Assembly (NCBI GenBank): GCA_022822665.1
Contig: JAJEAR010000027.1
Coordinates: forward strand, 1 to 64,000
Source: Alphaproteobacteria bacterium
GTDB taxonomy: Bacteria > Pseudomonadota > Alphaproteobacteria > Thalassobaculales > Thalassobaculaceae
Direction of reading: 5' to 3'
Length of the DNA stretch: 64,000 nucleotides
The position numbers and the translations under genes are program-made. The stretch's first letter is position 1. The number at the start of each line of letters is the position of its first letter. Shown here piece by piece: positions 34,885-44,578 of the stretch. The notes under the pieces were generated by a model. The model searched no databases. It worked only from the letters and a program-made list of their open reading frames with translations, and was not told where the DNA came from.

Positions 34885-35119
34885 ATCCGGCGGCTCGCGG
34901 CAGCCGTTTCCCCGAAACCCACGCCACTGTCCGCATCCCGACGAACGCGCCGCGAACGCCGGACCCGTGACACGGGGGAGCCCCCACCGGCTCGGGCTGT
35001 CTGCGCGACCCGGATCCCCGACACGCCATCGCGCGGTGCCGCGGGCAGGGGGACCGGCCCCCGGCGTATTCGGCATCCCGGCCTGCGAATGCCCCACCCG
35101 CAGCCGGCGGGGCCGGTGA

Positions 35120-36331
35120 TCATCCCACCCGGGGGACGCCTCCGTACACGCCTGCCAGGTACTTCTTGTAGTAGTTGTCGTCGCGGCGTACCGACTTCAC
35201 GCCGTTGAGGCAGAAGATCGTTGATTCCCCGAAGAGATTCCGGTCGCACAACACGATCTCGTCCTTGGACAGGGTTTCGAGCAAGGTCGCGTTGTGACAT
35301 GTCATCCACAGCTGCACCAGGCGGGGATTGCGCCGTGGATCGCGGAACCAGTCCACGATATAGGCCAGCATCTTCGGATGCATGCTGAAGTCGAGACCGT
35401 CGATGAACGCGACGTTGCCGTTGCGCAGGGTATCGTGGATCAGCGGGAACAGCCGTGCCAGCCGGAGCGCGCCGCGGCCCTCGAACGCACTCGAGACGGG
35501 CTGGCGCAATCCCTCGTGGCGGAACACCAGTTGCGGTCCCGCGTCGGTATCCTGCAACTCGACGGACCTCACGCCAACACCGACAGCGGCAATGACCCGG
35601 TTCAGTGCCCCGATCAGTTCCGGATGCTCGACATAGGCCCGGGTGACGTCGGCAGGGCCGAATTCGGCTCCGTCCAGCGAGACGGTGGTGTTCACCGCGC
35701 GGGCGGCGTCACGAATCATCAGGGCAAGGGGATGCCTGAGTTCGGCAAGGGTGGAAATGATGCTCGCGTTGTTGCGCAGGATCTTCTCGAGCGGGCTCAT
35801 GTACCCGGCGATTCCGAAGGCCCGGCCTGCCTTGGTCGTTCCGTTGCCGTCACGCTCCACGAGCCGTGTCTTTCTGCCGGTCGCCCTGGGCCAGTAGACG
35901 ATCGTTTCCCTGAGGACCTGCGCATCCTCCCAGTTGCCGAGCACCACCTCGTAACGGTACGGGCACTCGGCCTGGGTCTGCTCTCCGCCCGTTTCGGAAA
36001 GATCCGGGCCAGAAAACTGGATCGCGATCCGGGTCGGAGCCGCGGCCGAGACGCGGGAGTTGAACGGCTGATGCGGCAACCGAACCCCCTGCGGCAGGGC
36101 GAAACTGCCGTGAATGAACCAGCAGACGAACGAAAGTGCCCGCAGTAGCGTGGACTTGCCGGAGCCATTGGGCCCGAACACGACAACGACCTTCGGCGCG
36201 CGTTCGTCTGACCCCAGGCCACAGGGAACCAGCCGGTTTGTCCCCTTCGGCACGCTCGCGGGGACCCTCAGGTCAAGCACCTGCCGGTGGCGGATGGAGA
36301 AGAAATTCTCGATTTCGACCCTGTAGAACAT
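35120..36331 (-). CDS. AAA_15/AAA_21-type ABC-like ATPase with altered Walker B
   Basis: A 403-residue RecF/SMC-like ATPase. The N-terminus MFYRVEIENFFSIRHRQVLDL and Walker A VVFGPNGSGKSTLLRALS are typical of COG1106-type proteins. A signature-like region lies in the middle. The Walker B stretch reads NVAFIDGLDFSMHPKM, where the family normally has D-E before the LHP; here the expected catalytic Glu is Gly. The final third (QLWMTCHNATLLETL) holds the H-loop-like His. Such ATPases occur alone or with RloB/Septu-type nucleases in defence, but none is adjacent. Hydrolysis may be weak or the protein may act as a switch (inference). The start at 36331 is where homology begins. Confidence 0.88.
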   Translation of the reverse strand: MFYRVEIENFFSIRHRQVLDLRVPASVPKGTNRLVPCGLGSDERAPKVVVVFGPNGSGKSTLLRALSFVCWFIHGSFALPQGVRLPHQPFNSRVSAAAPTRIAIQFSGPDLSETGGEQTQAECPYRYEVVLGNWEDAQVLRETIVYWPRATGRKTRLVERDGNGTTKAGRAFGIAGYMSPLEKILRNNASIISTLAELRHPLALMIRDAARAVNTTVSLDGAEFGPADVTRAYVEHPELIGALNRVIAAVGVGVRSVELQDTDAGPQLVFRHEGLRQPVSSAFEGRGALRLARLFPLIHDTLRNGNVAFIDGLDFSMHPKMLAYIVDWFRDPRRNPRLVQLWMTCHNATLLETLSKDEIVLCDRNLFGESTIFCLNGVKSVRRDDNYYKKYLAGVYGGVPRVG

Positions 36332-36801
36332 CCCGGGCCTTCCCTCCGGCCGATTGGAATGCGGTCTCCCGGCAACGGAAGTCACCGGGTCCCGGTGTCA
36401 TCCGCCCGACACGCCGCCCGGGCCATGGAATGGGGTCCTCGCCAGGCGGCGCCCGTCCCTTCCCCGTGCCGGGCGAGGAGGGACCGCACCCGGAACGGAA
36501 CCGTCCGGGATCATCACCCCGAACGTCACCCCGGGCAAGCATCAATACGTGCAGGGTATCATTTTCTGCCCGGAATTGACGAATTCTTGACAAGTCCGGG
36601 ACCGGAAGCAAGCGCAGGAACGCCCATCTTGGCGGTTCTGCACGACTTGTGTTCCAGGCCCACGGGGCCGGCCATGATCATGAACCGGTCGACCCCGGCC
36701 TGGAACCGGGCCCAGGAACGGGTTCAGACGCCCATATCCACAGGATTACGACGGAAACGCTCCGCAACCGACACTTTGATGCATATCGGCGCTGTTGCCT
36801 G
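36332..36801. other. Intergenic stretch between the ATPase and the glycosyltransferase operon
   Basis: About 470 bases between the start of the ATPase gene and the stop of the GT9 gene. Its frames are proline/arginine-rich shadows. The promoter of the minus-strand ATPase gene should lie just right of 36331. A TTGACA word occurs at 36588 but on the plus strand, where no gene follows. Confidence 0.35.
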
Positions 36802-37746
36802 TCAGGACGGAGCGCGTGGCCGATCCAGCGCGTCGAACAGCGCGGTGGCAACCGTCTCGACGGCGAGGTCGGCGAGCGGCTCGGCGCTCAGAACCGTGGT
36901 CTGCGGTGTGGGCGGGGCCGCCTTTTCGGCCGATCCGTCGGCGCGAAACAGTGCGATGGTCGGGCACCCGGCGAGGGCCGCGAAGTGAAGCGGGCCGGTA
37001 TCGTTGCCGACACAGGCGCGAGCGGTTCGCGCGAGCGGGGCGATGTCGAGAATGCCGGTGCGCCCGGCAAGGTTGACCGCATGCGGACAGGCGTCGAGGA
37101 TCCGGTCGAGCGCGTCGCGATCTTCCCCGGTGCCGACGAGCGCCGGGACCAGGCCCCTCTCCGCCAGCAGGCCGGCCAGCGCGCCGTAGTGCGGCCAGCG
37201 CTTGTGCGACCCGCGCGGTGAACTTCCCGGCATCAGCAGCACGTGGTCGGGCGGCAGGGCGAAACGGTCCGTGTCGGACTGCATGAATGACAGGTCCGGC
37301 AGGTCGACCCGGTCGATGCCGGCGACGGCAAGCTGTGCCGCAAGCCTGGTGACCTGGTGCATCCGGTGCGGGCGCGCATACAGGTGCCGATGGCTGCATC
37401 CGCGCACGATCCCCGACCACTCCGGACGCCGGGCGGGGCCCATCAGCCGGAAGTAGAGACCGGAACGATCCGATGTCTGCAGGTCGTAGATGCGCCCGAA
37501 CCGGCCGTCGAGTAGCCGGCGGCGCAGGGCGAGCAATCCCGGCAGGTCCCAGGCCCGCGGCTCGGTGTCGATCCACACCTCCTCGAACAGCCCCGAGCCG
37601 CGCGCGAGCTGGGCACAGGAGGCACGGGTCAGCAGCACGAGCGATGCGTCCCGGTGATGGCGGCGGATCGCCTGCATGGCGCCGAGCGCATAGCAGAAGT
37701 CGCCGAGTGCCCCGAGCTTGATGACCAGCACCCGGCCCGGCATCAT
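36802..37746 (-). CDS. Glycosyltransferase family 9 (heptosyltransferase-like)
   Basis: A 314-residue GT9 protein. N-terminal VLVIKLGALGDFCYALGAM is the usual opening, followed by LLMPGSSPRGSHKRWPHYGA and the sugar-nucleotide segment CVGNDTGPLHFAALAGCPTI. GT9 enzymes add heptose to LPS core (family knowledge). The ATGATG start overlaps the stop of the GT4 gene (TGA inside), so the two are translationally coupled and probably build one oligosaccharide. Confidence 0.93.
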   Translation of the reverse strand: MMPGRVLVIKLGALGDFCYALGAMQAIRRHHRDASLVLLTRASCAQLARGSGLFEEVWIDTEPRAWDLPGLLALRRRLLDGRFGRIYDLQTSDRSGLYFRLMGPARRPEWSGIVRGCSHRHLYARPHRMHQVTRLAAQLAVAGIDRVDLPDLSFMQSDTDRFALPPDHVLLMPGSSPRGSHKRWPHYGALAGLLAERGLVPALVGTGEDRDALDRILDACPHAVNLAGRTGILDIAPLARTARACVGNDTGPLHFAALAGCPTIALFRADGSAEKAAPPTPQTTVLSAEPLADLAVETVATALFDALDRPRAPS

Positions 37747-38879
37747 CGCGTGCTCCGTGTCGCCAGCAGGTTGTCGTAGAGTTCCAGCGTCCGGGAACAC
37801 ATGGTCGCCATGGAATAGGTCTCGAGTATGCGCCCGGGCGCGGGAACCACCGTTCCGGAGGTCCCGACCGCCGTCAGGGCGGCGGCGATGCCGTCGGCAA
37901 GGGCCGCCGCGTTCCCCGGTTCAACCAGCACGCCACCGGTATCGCCCGCAAGGATTTCGCGGGCGCCGCCGTGATCGCCGGCGACCACGCGGCGTCCGGC
38001 AACACGGGCCTCGACGATCACGCGGCCGAACGGCTCGGGATCGAGCGACGCCGAGACCACCACGTCGGCGAGCAGGCAGGCGGCGGGCATGTCGTCGCAT
38101 TGGCCGGTCATGGTGATGCGCGGGGCAAGTCCGAGCTCCGAGATCCGCGACCGCAGGCGGGCGTGAAACCCGCGCCTTTCGTCCCAGGGACCGACCATGA
38201 GGCAGTGCCACGTCAGCGTCCTGATCCGGGCAAGCGCCTCGACCAGCAGTTCGTGTCCCTTCCAGCGCGTGACCCGGGCCGGCAGCATGATCACCGGCGC
38301 ATCCCGTGGCACCGACCACTGCCCGGCAAGCGCGGTGACGCGGTCCGGCGCGACTCGGCCGGCGCCGTGCGCCCCGAGGTCGATGCCCCGGTGGATGGTG
38401 CACAGGCGAGGGGGTGAAACTCCGTAGCGCCGCTGGATCTCGGCTGCGACATGGTCGGAGATCGCGATAACGCGGTCACCCCTGCTCATGATCGAATTAT
38501 ATCGCTTTTTCAGGGAATTGGCGTCGCCATAACGCCCGTGGAAGGTGGTGACGAACAGGCACCCTGTCAGGTGCGCCGCCCTCAGGGCGATCCAGGCCGG
38601 CATGCGCGAGCGGGCGTGGATGATGTCGACCTGGTGCCGGCGGACCGTCTCGACGAGCCGCGAGACGTTGCGCCGCCACGCAAGCGGGTTCTTGCTTCCC
38701 ACGGGAAAGGCGACATGCCGGGCACCGGCGGCCTCGAGTTCCGGCACCAGGCGCCCGCCCGCCGAGACCACCACCGCGTTCCGGCCCGCCCCGGCCAGCG
38801 CCCGGGCGATGTCGACGGTCCCGCGCTCGACACCCCCGCTCTCGAGTGCCGGGAGAACCTGGAGGACGGTGGGCGGCAT
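37743..38879 (-). CDS. Glycosyltransferase family 4 (GT-B)
   Basis: A 378-residue GT-B enzyme. VLQVLPALESGGVERGTVDI is the acceptor-side start, DIIHARSRMPAWIAL the middle, and MLPARVTRWKGHELLVEAL and DPEPFGRVIVEARVAGRRVV (E-x7-E) the donor site. GT4 members of this type add sugars to LPS core or O-antigen intermediates (family knowledge). It is the first gene of a two-gene operon with the GT9 protein and divergent from the esterase at 38944, with a 64-base intergenic promoter region. Confidence 0.93.
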   Translation of the reverse strand: MPPTVLQVLPALESGGVERGTVDIARALAGAGRNAVVVSAGGRLVPELEAAGARHVAFPVGSKNPLAWRRNVSRLVETVRRHQVDIIHARSRMPAWIALRAAHLTGCLFVTTFHGRYGDANSLKKRYNSIMSRGDRVIAISDHVAAEIQRRYGVSPPRLCTIHRGIDLGAHGAGRVAPDRVTALAGQWSVPRDAPVIMLPARVTRWKGHELLVEALARIRTLTWHCLMVGPWDERRGFHARLRSRISELGLAPRITMTGQCDDMPAACLLADVVVSASLDPEPFGRVIVEARVAGRRVVAGDHGGAREILAGDTGGVLVEPGNAAALADGIAAALTAVGTSGTVVPAPGRILETYSMATMCSRTLELYDNLLATRSTR

Positions 38880-38943
38880 CGTGCGTTCCAGCGACGGGAT
38901 GCTAAGGTCTGGTGTTGCTTGCAGCTCTGGACACGGATACGCG

Positions 38944-39732
38944 ATGACAGATCTTTCCGAAACGTCCTGCCCGGACGCGCCTTCCTACCACATCGGGCCG
39001 GACGGCGCGCGGATTGCCTTCGTGCAAACACCGGGGCGCTCGCCCGGGCTGGTGTTCCTCGGCGGCTACGCATCCGACATGACCGGGACCAAGGCGCTGG
39101 CGCTCGAAGCCCATGCCCGGTCGCGGGGGCTCGCCTGTCTCAGGCTGGACTATCAGGGACATGGGCGGTCATCGGGCGACTTTGCCGACGGCACCATCGG
39201 GCTGTGGCTGTCGGACGCGCTGGCGGTCATCGATGCCAAGACCACGGGCCCCCAGGTCCTGGTCGGATCCTCCATGGGCGGCTGGATCATGCTGCTCGCG
39301 GCACTGCGCCGCCCCGACCGGGTGGCCGGGCTTGTCGGTATCGCGCCGGCGCCCGACTTCACCGAGGAACTGATGTGGCCCGATCTCGGGCCCGAACAGC
39401 AGCGCGTGCTTGAACGCGAGCGCATCCTGCGCGTGCCGTCGGAGTACAGCGACGAGCCGACCATCATCACCATGGGGCTGATCGAGGAGGGCCGCGATCA
39501 CCTGCTGCTCAACGCGAGCGTGCCGATCGCGGTTCCGGTCAGGCTGCTGCACGGCATGCGCGACCCCGACGTGCCGTGGCAGCACTCGGTCAGGCTCGCC
39601 GGCCAGCTCGCAGCGACGGACGTGCGCATCACCCTGGTCAAGGACGGGGATCACCGTCTCTCGACACCGGAAGACCTCAAGCTGCTTGCCGCGACCCTCG
39701 ACGAACTGGTGGCGACGGTCCGGGCCCCGTAG
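38944..39732 (+). CDS. Alpha/beta hydrolase (ABHD10/BEM46-like esterase)
   Basis: A 262-residue alpha/beta hydrolase. The nucleophile elbow is VLVGSSMGGWIML, the acid is in LLHGMRDPDVPW and the His in VKDGDHRLST, giving a complete Ser-Asp-His triad. LVFLGGYASDMTGTKA forms the oxyanion region. The family acts as carboxylesterases or thioesterases, substrate unknown. ATG 38944 begins the homologous region; the open frame upstream is a shadow of the glycosyltransferase. Confidence 0.92.
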   Translation: MTDLSETSCPDAPSYHIGPDGARIAFVQTPGRSPGLVFLGGYASDMTGTKALALEAHARSRGLACLRLDYQGHGRSSGDFADGTIGLWLSDALAVIDAKTTGPQVLVGSSMGGWIMLLAALRRPDRVAGLVGIAPAPDFTEELMWPDLGPEQQRVLERERILRVPSEYSDEPTIITMGLIEEGRDHLLLNASVPIAVPVRLLHGMRDPDVPWQHSVRLAGQLAATDVRITLVKDGDHRLSTPEDLKLLAATLDELVATVRAP

Positions 39733-39736
39733 CCGG

Positions 39737-40699
39737 TCAGTCCTGTTTCTCGAGCTTCTGCAGGGTCCTGATCCACTGGGGGCGCTCCTCGCCGGGGCGC
39801 ATGTTGCCCCAGTTGGTGTAGGAAACCTCGCCGACGTAGATGTCGCCGCGGGAGTCCTCGGTCAGTCCGTGCGGCGCCCAGAAGCGCCCGGGTTCCGGCC
39901 CGGCTCCGTCCTCTCCGCCGAGCCGAGCGAGCAGTTCGCCCGAACTGGTCATGATGCTGAGCCGCGGCCCGAGGTTCGGGTATTCCTGGTTGACCGGCAT
40001 GCCGGGGCCGAGTTCACCGACGACACAGTGCGGACACTCGCCGCGCGGCATGTACAGGCCGCACGGCCGGTGCAGGTTGTTCCACTGGGTCTCGTAGCGG
40101 CCCGCGGTGTCGAAGACCTGTACCCGGTGATTCTCGCGGTCGGCGACGTAGATCCAGCCATCGTCGTCGGCCACGATGTTGTGAACCAGGTTGAACTGCC
40201 CCGGACCGCTGCCCGACTCGCCCCAGCTGTGCAGTAGCCGTCCGGCCGGGTCGTACTTGTGTACCCTGGCATTGCCGTAGCCGTCCGAGACGAAGATGTT
40301 GCCGTCGGGACAGAGCGCGGTGTGGGTGCAGCGATGGAACGGGGTGCCGCTCATGAACGGCGCCGCTTCTCCCGGAACGCCGATTTCCAGCAGCATCTTG
40401 CCCTCGGGCGTCATCTTGCGCACCGTGTGGTCGCCGTCGTCGGTGCAATAGAGCAGCCCGTCCGGTCCGATGTGCAGCCCGTGGGCCCGGTGGAACAGGT
40501 CTTCGCCCCAGGAGCGCAGGAAGTTGCCGTCGCGGTCGAACACGATCATCGGGTGCTCGCCGCGGTTGAACACATAGACCTGGTCCTCGCTGTCGACCCC
40601 GACCGCTGCGACGTCCATCAGCGTCCAGCCGTCGGGCAACTGGCCCCAGCCCTCCACCACGCGGTAGCGCCACGCGCCGCTTCCCAGGATTGTCGACAT
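39737..40699 (-). CDS. NHL-repeat six-bladed beta-propeller protein
   Basis: A 320-residue protein of repeated blades such as DSEDQVYVFNRGEHPMIVFD, GLHIGPDGLLYCTDD, GNIFVSDGYGNARVHKYD and DGWIYVADRENHRVQVFD, the pattern of NHL/SMP-30-like propellers related to peptidyl-hydroxyglycine lyases. No signal peptide, so cytoplasmic. Its ATG overlaps the stop of the GMC oxidoreductase gene (TGATG), so the two are coupled; it may act on the oxidised product (inference). Function unknown. Confidence 0.88.
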   Translation of the reverse strand: MSTILGSGAWRYRVVEGWGQLPDGWTLMDVAAVGVDSEDQVYVFNRGEHPMIVFDRDGNFLRSWGEDLFHRAHGLHIGPDGLLYCTDDGDHTVRKMTPEGKMLLEIGVPGEAAPFMSGTPFHRCTHTALCPDGNIFVSDGYGNARVHKYDPAGRLLHSWGESGSGPGQFNLVHNIVADDDGWIYVADRENHRVQVFDTAGRYETQWNNLHRPCGLYMPRGECPHCVVGELGPGMPVNQEYPNLGPRLSIMTSSGELLARLGGEDGAGPEPGRFWAPHGLTEDSRGDIYVGEVSYTNWGNMRPGEERPQWIRTLQKLEKQD

Positions 40700-42354
40700 C
40701 ACGCGTCTCCCCCTTCTCTTGCACGGATGTGGCCCGTGGACTGTTGCGCATCCTCGAGGATCATCGCCGCCGCCTTCTCGCCGATCATGATCGACGGCGC
40801 GTTGGTGTTTCCGGCCACGATCGACGGCATGATCGAGGCATCCGCGACCCGCAGGCCGTCGACACCGTGAACCCGTAGCCGGGCGTCGGTCACCGAATCC
40901 GACGCGTCGCCCATCCGGCAGGTTCCGGCCGGGTGGTGGTTGCCAATCCCGCGCTGGCGCACGTCGGCGAGCAGCTCCTCGTCGCTGTCGCACGCCGGGC
41001 CGGGTTCGATCTCGCCAAGGTTCCAGTCCGCGAGCGCCGGCTGGCCGGCAATCCGTCGGCTCAGGCGCATGCCGAACAGGATGGCGCTCCGGTCGTATTC
41101 CGAACGCAGGAACTCGACGCTGATCGCGGGCGGGGCCAGCGGATCCGGGCTTGCCATGCGCACCGTCCCGGTACAGTCGGGCGCCAGGTGGACCGGGCTG
41201 AAGGTGAAGCACGGATACGGGTGCGCAACCACGCGGTCCGGGCTCCGCTCCTTGGCGCTCCACAGGAACATGTTGATCTGGATGTCCGGACCCTCGAGCC
41301 TCGGGTCGGAGCGCGTGAACAGACCCGCGCTGATCCCGGTGTTGGTGAGAGGACCCTTGCCTAACAGGTACCGGGCTCCGGAGAAGAGGCGACGCGGCAG
41401 GCTGTTCGCCAGGTCGTTCATGGTTACGTGCCGCGAGCACCGGTAGACAATATAGGTGTTGAAGTGATCGCGCAGATGGGAGCCGACACCCGGCAGGTCG
41501 ACCTCGACCTCCACACCCATGCGCCGGAGTTCGTCACCCGGCCCGATGCCGGACAGCTGGAGCAGGTGCGGAGAGCCGTAGGCGCCGCCGCTGACCACGA
41601 TCTCCCGTCGCGCCCGGGCGCGGCGGATGCCGTCGGGCGACTGGTACTCGATCCCGGTCGCGCGGCGCCCGGACAGGATCAGCCTGCGCGCCTGCGCGCC
41701 TGTGACGACCGTCAGGCCGGCACGCCGGACCGCGGGCTTGAGATAGGCCCGGGCGGCACTCCAGCGCCGGGTCCGGGACGCCGTGAACTGGTAGAACCCG
41801 ACGCCCTCCTGGACCGGTCCGTTGAAGTCCGGGTTATAGGGAATGCCAGCCTGCATTGCCGCCTTGATCATGGCGCTCGGCAGTGGCCAGCGCTCGGGCA
41901 CGTCGGAGACCCTGAGCGGACCGCCGGTGCCGTGCAGCTCGTCGGCGCCGCGCTCGTTGTCCTCCGCCTTGCGGAAGTACGGCAGCACCGACGCCCAGTC
42001 CCACCCCTCGAGTCCGCGCTGTCGCCAGCCGTCGTAGTCGCGGGGCTGGCCGCGCATGTAGATCGTCCCGTTGATCGAACTGGTCCCGCCCAGCACCCTG
42101 CCGCGCGGCAGGTAGAGGCGGCGCCCGTCCAGCGCCTCGACCGGCTCGGACTGGAACTTCCAGTTCACCCGTGAATCGGTATAGATCTTGGCGTAGCCGA
42201 GCGGGATGTGGATCCAGGGATTGGTGTCACGGGGGCCCGCCTCGAGCAACAGCACCGAGTAGCGGCCGCTCTCGCTCAGGCGTGCCGCGACAGCGCATCC
42301 TGCCGAACCCGCTCCGGACACGATGAAGTCGAATTCGGCATTGTCCTCAACCAT
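40699..42354 (-). CDS. GMC-family oxidoreductase (choline-dehydrogenase-like)
   Basis: A 551-residue flavoprotein of the GMC family. FAD motif FIVSGAGSAGCAVAARL, GMC signature 1 around RGRVLGGTSSINGTIYMRG, signature 2 in VSGGAYGSPHLLQLSGIG, and C-terminal GNHHPAGTCRMG with the catalytic His, then GNTNAPSIMIGEKAA. GMC enzymes oxidise alcohols to aldehydes (choline, long-chain or polyethylene-glycol type alcohols) and pass electrons to the membrane (family knowledge). The specific alcohol is not deducible. Confidence 0.94.
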   Translation of the reverse strand: MVEDNAEFDFIVSGAGSAGCAVAARLSESGRYSVLLLEAGPRDTNPWIHIPLGYAKIYTDSRVNWKFQSEPVEALDGRRLYLPRGRVLGGTSSINGTIYMRGQPRDYDGWRQRGLEGWDWASVLPYFRKAEDNERGADELHGTGGPLRVSDVPERWPLPSAMIKAAMQAGIPYNPDFNGPVQEGVGFYQFTASRTRRWSAARAYLKPAVRRAGLTVVTGAQARRLILSGRRATGIEYQSPDGIRRARARREIVVSGGAYGSPHLLQLSGIGPGDELRRMGVEVEVDLPGVGSHLRDHFNTYIVYRCSRHVTMNDLANSLPRRLFSGARYLLGKGPLTNTGISAGLFTRSDPRLEGPDIQINMFLWSAKERSPDRVVAHPYPCFTFSPVHLAPDCTGTVRMASPDPLAPPAISVEFLRSEYDRSAILFGMRLSRRIAGQPALADWNLGEIEPGPACDSDEELLADVRQRGIGNHHPAGTCRMGDASDSVTDARLRVHGVDGLRVADASIMPSIVAGNTNAPSIMIGEKAAAMILEDAQQSTGHIRAREGGDA

Positions 42355-42435
42355 GGGCCCGGCTCTCCGACACGGCGACGAACAACGCTGCGCCCGGTCG
42401 CGCGCACTGTCAATCGGTCAGGCAGGACTGCGGCT

Positions 42436-43596
42436 TCAGTAGGATCGCGGCAGTCCGAGTTCACGTTCGGCGATGTAGCACAGGGCGAGGTGGGGCGTGA
42501 TCGGGGCGAGCCGGTGGATCAGTGACTCGCGCAGGTACCGCTCGACGTGGAACTCGCGCGCATACCCCATGCCGCCATGGGTCATCACCGCGGTGTTGCA
42601 GGCCTTGAACGCCGCCTCGCCGGCGAGGTACTTCGCCGCGTTCGCCATCACCCCGCACGGCTCGCCACGGTCGTAGAGCTGGGCTGCCCGGAACGCCATC
42701 AGGTTTGCGGCCTCCAGTTCGGCCCAGCATTCCGCGAGCGGGTGCTGGATCGACTGGTTCATGCCGATCGGGCGTCCGAACACCCTGCGCTCGCGCGCGT
42801 AGTCGCTCGCCCGGGCGAGGGCGGCGCGCCCGAGACCGATCAGGCCCGCGGCAATCAGGATGCGTTCCGGGTTGATGCCGTGCAGCAGGTAGCGGAACCC
42901 GGAACCCTCCTCGCCGATCCGGTCCTCGAACGGGATCTCGAGTCCGTCGATGAACAGCATGTTCGAATCAACGCATGCCCGGCCCATCTTGGGGATTTCG
43001 CGGACCTCGATCCTGGAACGGTCAAGGTCGGTGTAGAACAGGCTGAGGCCATCGATCGGCCTGGCGGTGTCGGGATCGGTGCGGGCGATCAGCAGGATCT
43101 TGTTGGCGACCTGGGCCGTGGTGGTCCAGGCCTTGCTCCCGTGCACCACGTACCCGTTCGCGGTGCGCTCGGCCCGGGTCCTGAGCCGGGTGGTGTCGAG
43201 CCCGGTCTCCGCCTCCGTGACCGCAAAACAGGCGATGTCGGACCGCCTGATGATCGGCGGCAAGGCACGGGCCTTCTGCTCCGCGCTGCCGTGGCGGACT
43301 ACCGGGTTCAGCCCGAAGATGCCGATGCTGACCGAGGAGACACCCCCGTTTCCGGCTCCCGAACGCGAGATCTCCTGCATCAGGATGGCCGCCTCGGTAA
43401 TTCCGAGTCCCGCCCCGCCATATTCCGTCGGCATGGCGATACCCATGTAGCCGGCCCCGGCAATCGCCTGGCAGAAATCCTCCGGGAACCGGCCGTCCCG
43501 ATCGCGTTCGAGCCAGTAGTCGTCCCCGAATCCGGCGCACAGCCGACCCACGCTGTCGCGTATCTGCAGCTGTTCGCCCGTGAAATCGATACTCAT
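42436..43596 (-). CDS. Acyl-CoA dehydrogenase
   Basis: A 386-residue acyl-CoA dehydrogenase with the N-terminal helical domain (FTGEQLQIRDSVGRLCAGF), the FAD-contact segment CFAVTEAETGLDTTRLRT, WTTTAQVANKILLIA, and the C-terminal MTHGGMGYAREFHVERYLRE. The base position is not certain from sequence. FAD-dependent alpha,beta-dehydrogenation of an acyl-CoA in the cytoplasm is expected. It is in the same-strand series with the GMC and TauD genes, so it probably acts in the same catabolic route (inference). Confidence 0.93.
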   Translation of the reverse strand: MSIDFTGEQLQIRDSVGRLCAGFGDDYWLERDRDGRFPEDFCQAIAGAGYMGIAMPTEYGGAGLGITEAAILMQEISRSGAGNGGVSSVSIGIFGLNPVVRHGSAEQKARALPPIIRRSDIACFAVTEAETGLDTTRLRTRAERTANGYVVHGSKAWTTTAQVANKILLIARTDPDTARPIDGLSLFYTDLDRSRIEVREIPKMGRACVDSNMLFIDGLEIPFEDRIGEEGSGFRYLLHGINPERILIAAGLIGLGRAALARASDYARERRVFGRPIGMNQSIQHPLAECWAELEAANLMAFRAAQLYDRGEPCGVMANAAKYLAGEAAFKACNTAVMTHGGMGYAREFHVERYLRESLIHRLAPITPHLALCYIAERELGLPRSY

Positions 43597-43726
43597 GCCT
43601 GGTGTCCTTGCAGTCGGGCGAATCGGGTTGGGGGGAACCCGGTCCGCGGTGTTCCGGCGTCGCCGGGCGTGGCCGGGAAACCGGTCTTGCGCAACCGACG
43701 CGCGTGTGCCCTTTCCGGACCTGGCC

Positions 43727-44557
43727 TCAGACCGGGTTGTCGCCGGCGATGGTCACCCGGTAGCCGTGGCGGGTGGCCGGCCAGTAGTCCCATACCGTGC
43801 GGTGCTGGGTGCACCGGTTGTCCCAGAAGGCGACGGCCTTGCGTGTCCAGGTAAACCGGCAGTGGAATTCCGGCGTGGCGATGTGCTCGAACAGCATGGC
43901 GAGCAGGGCCTTGCTCTCGTTTTTCGCGAGTCCCTCGATCCGGGTCGTGAAGTTCTCGTTGACGAACAGTAACTTGCGTCCGGTTTCCGGATGGGTGCAC
44001 ACCACCGGGTGCCGGGCCTCGGGGAAGGCATTGGCGCCGTCGCGCAGCTCGCCGCCAAAGCCGAACCGGTCGCGGTGTACCTGGGCCGACTCGTGCACGG
44101 CAGTCAGGCCCTCGAGGAAGCGCTGCATCGGAAGCGAGAGCGCCTCGAACGCCGAGTACATGTTCGCGAACATGGTGTCCCCGCCGACCGGGGGCACCTG
44201 GTGCAGGTGCAGGATGCTGCCCATCGGCGGCTGGGCGTCGCAGGTCACGTCGGCATGCCACTTCATGCCGGCGACGACGCGCGAGTTGCGATCGGCGTGG
44301 ATGCGGATCACCTCCGGGTGGTCGTCGACCTTCGGCGCCGCGGGATGGATGTGCAGGTCGCCGAAGCCGCGGCCCAGCTCCTTGTGCTGCTCCAGCGTGA
44401 GGTCCTGGTCACGGAAGAACAGCACCAGGTGACGGTTGAGCAGCGCGCGGATCTCGGCATGCCGCTCCGCCGTCAGGGGTTCGGAAAGGTCGATTCCCTC
44501 GACCTCCGCACCGAGCGCCGGACTGACCGGACGGGTGGTGATCCCGAATTCTGTCAT
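43727..44557 (-). CDS. TauD/TfdA-family dioxygenase (first copy)
   Basis: A 276-residue Fe(II)/2-oxoglutarate-dependent dioxygenase. Metal ligands are in MKWHADVTCDAQPP (HxD) and the distal QHRTVWDYWP; the 2-oxoglutarate-binding Arg is in ATRHGYRVTI. Family members hydroxylate taurine, 2,4-D, carnitine precursors and similar substrates (family knowledge). A GGAGGAG site lies before ATG 44557. It is followed on the same strand by the acyl-CoA dehydrogenase and preceded by an amino-acid oxidase, suggesting dealkylation or hydroxylation of an N-substituted acid (inference). Confidence 0.94.
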   Translation of the reverse strand: MTEFGITTRPVSPALGAEVEGIDLSEPLTAERHAEIRALLNRHLVLFFRDQDLTLEQHKELGRGFGDLHIHPAAPKVDDHPEVIRIHADRNSRVVAGMKWHADVTCDAQPPMGSILHLHQVPPVGGDTMFANMYSAFEALSLPMQRFLEGLTAVHESAQVHRDRFGFGGELRDGANAFPEARHPVVCTHPETGRKLLFVNENFTTRIEGLAKNESKALLAMLFEHIATPEFHCRFTWTRKAVAFWDNRCTQHRTVWDYWPATRHGYRVTIAGDNPV

Positions 44558-44578
44558 GGTGGGTCTCCTCCGGAGTGG

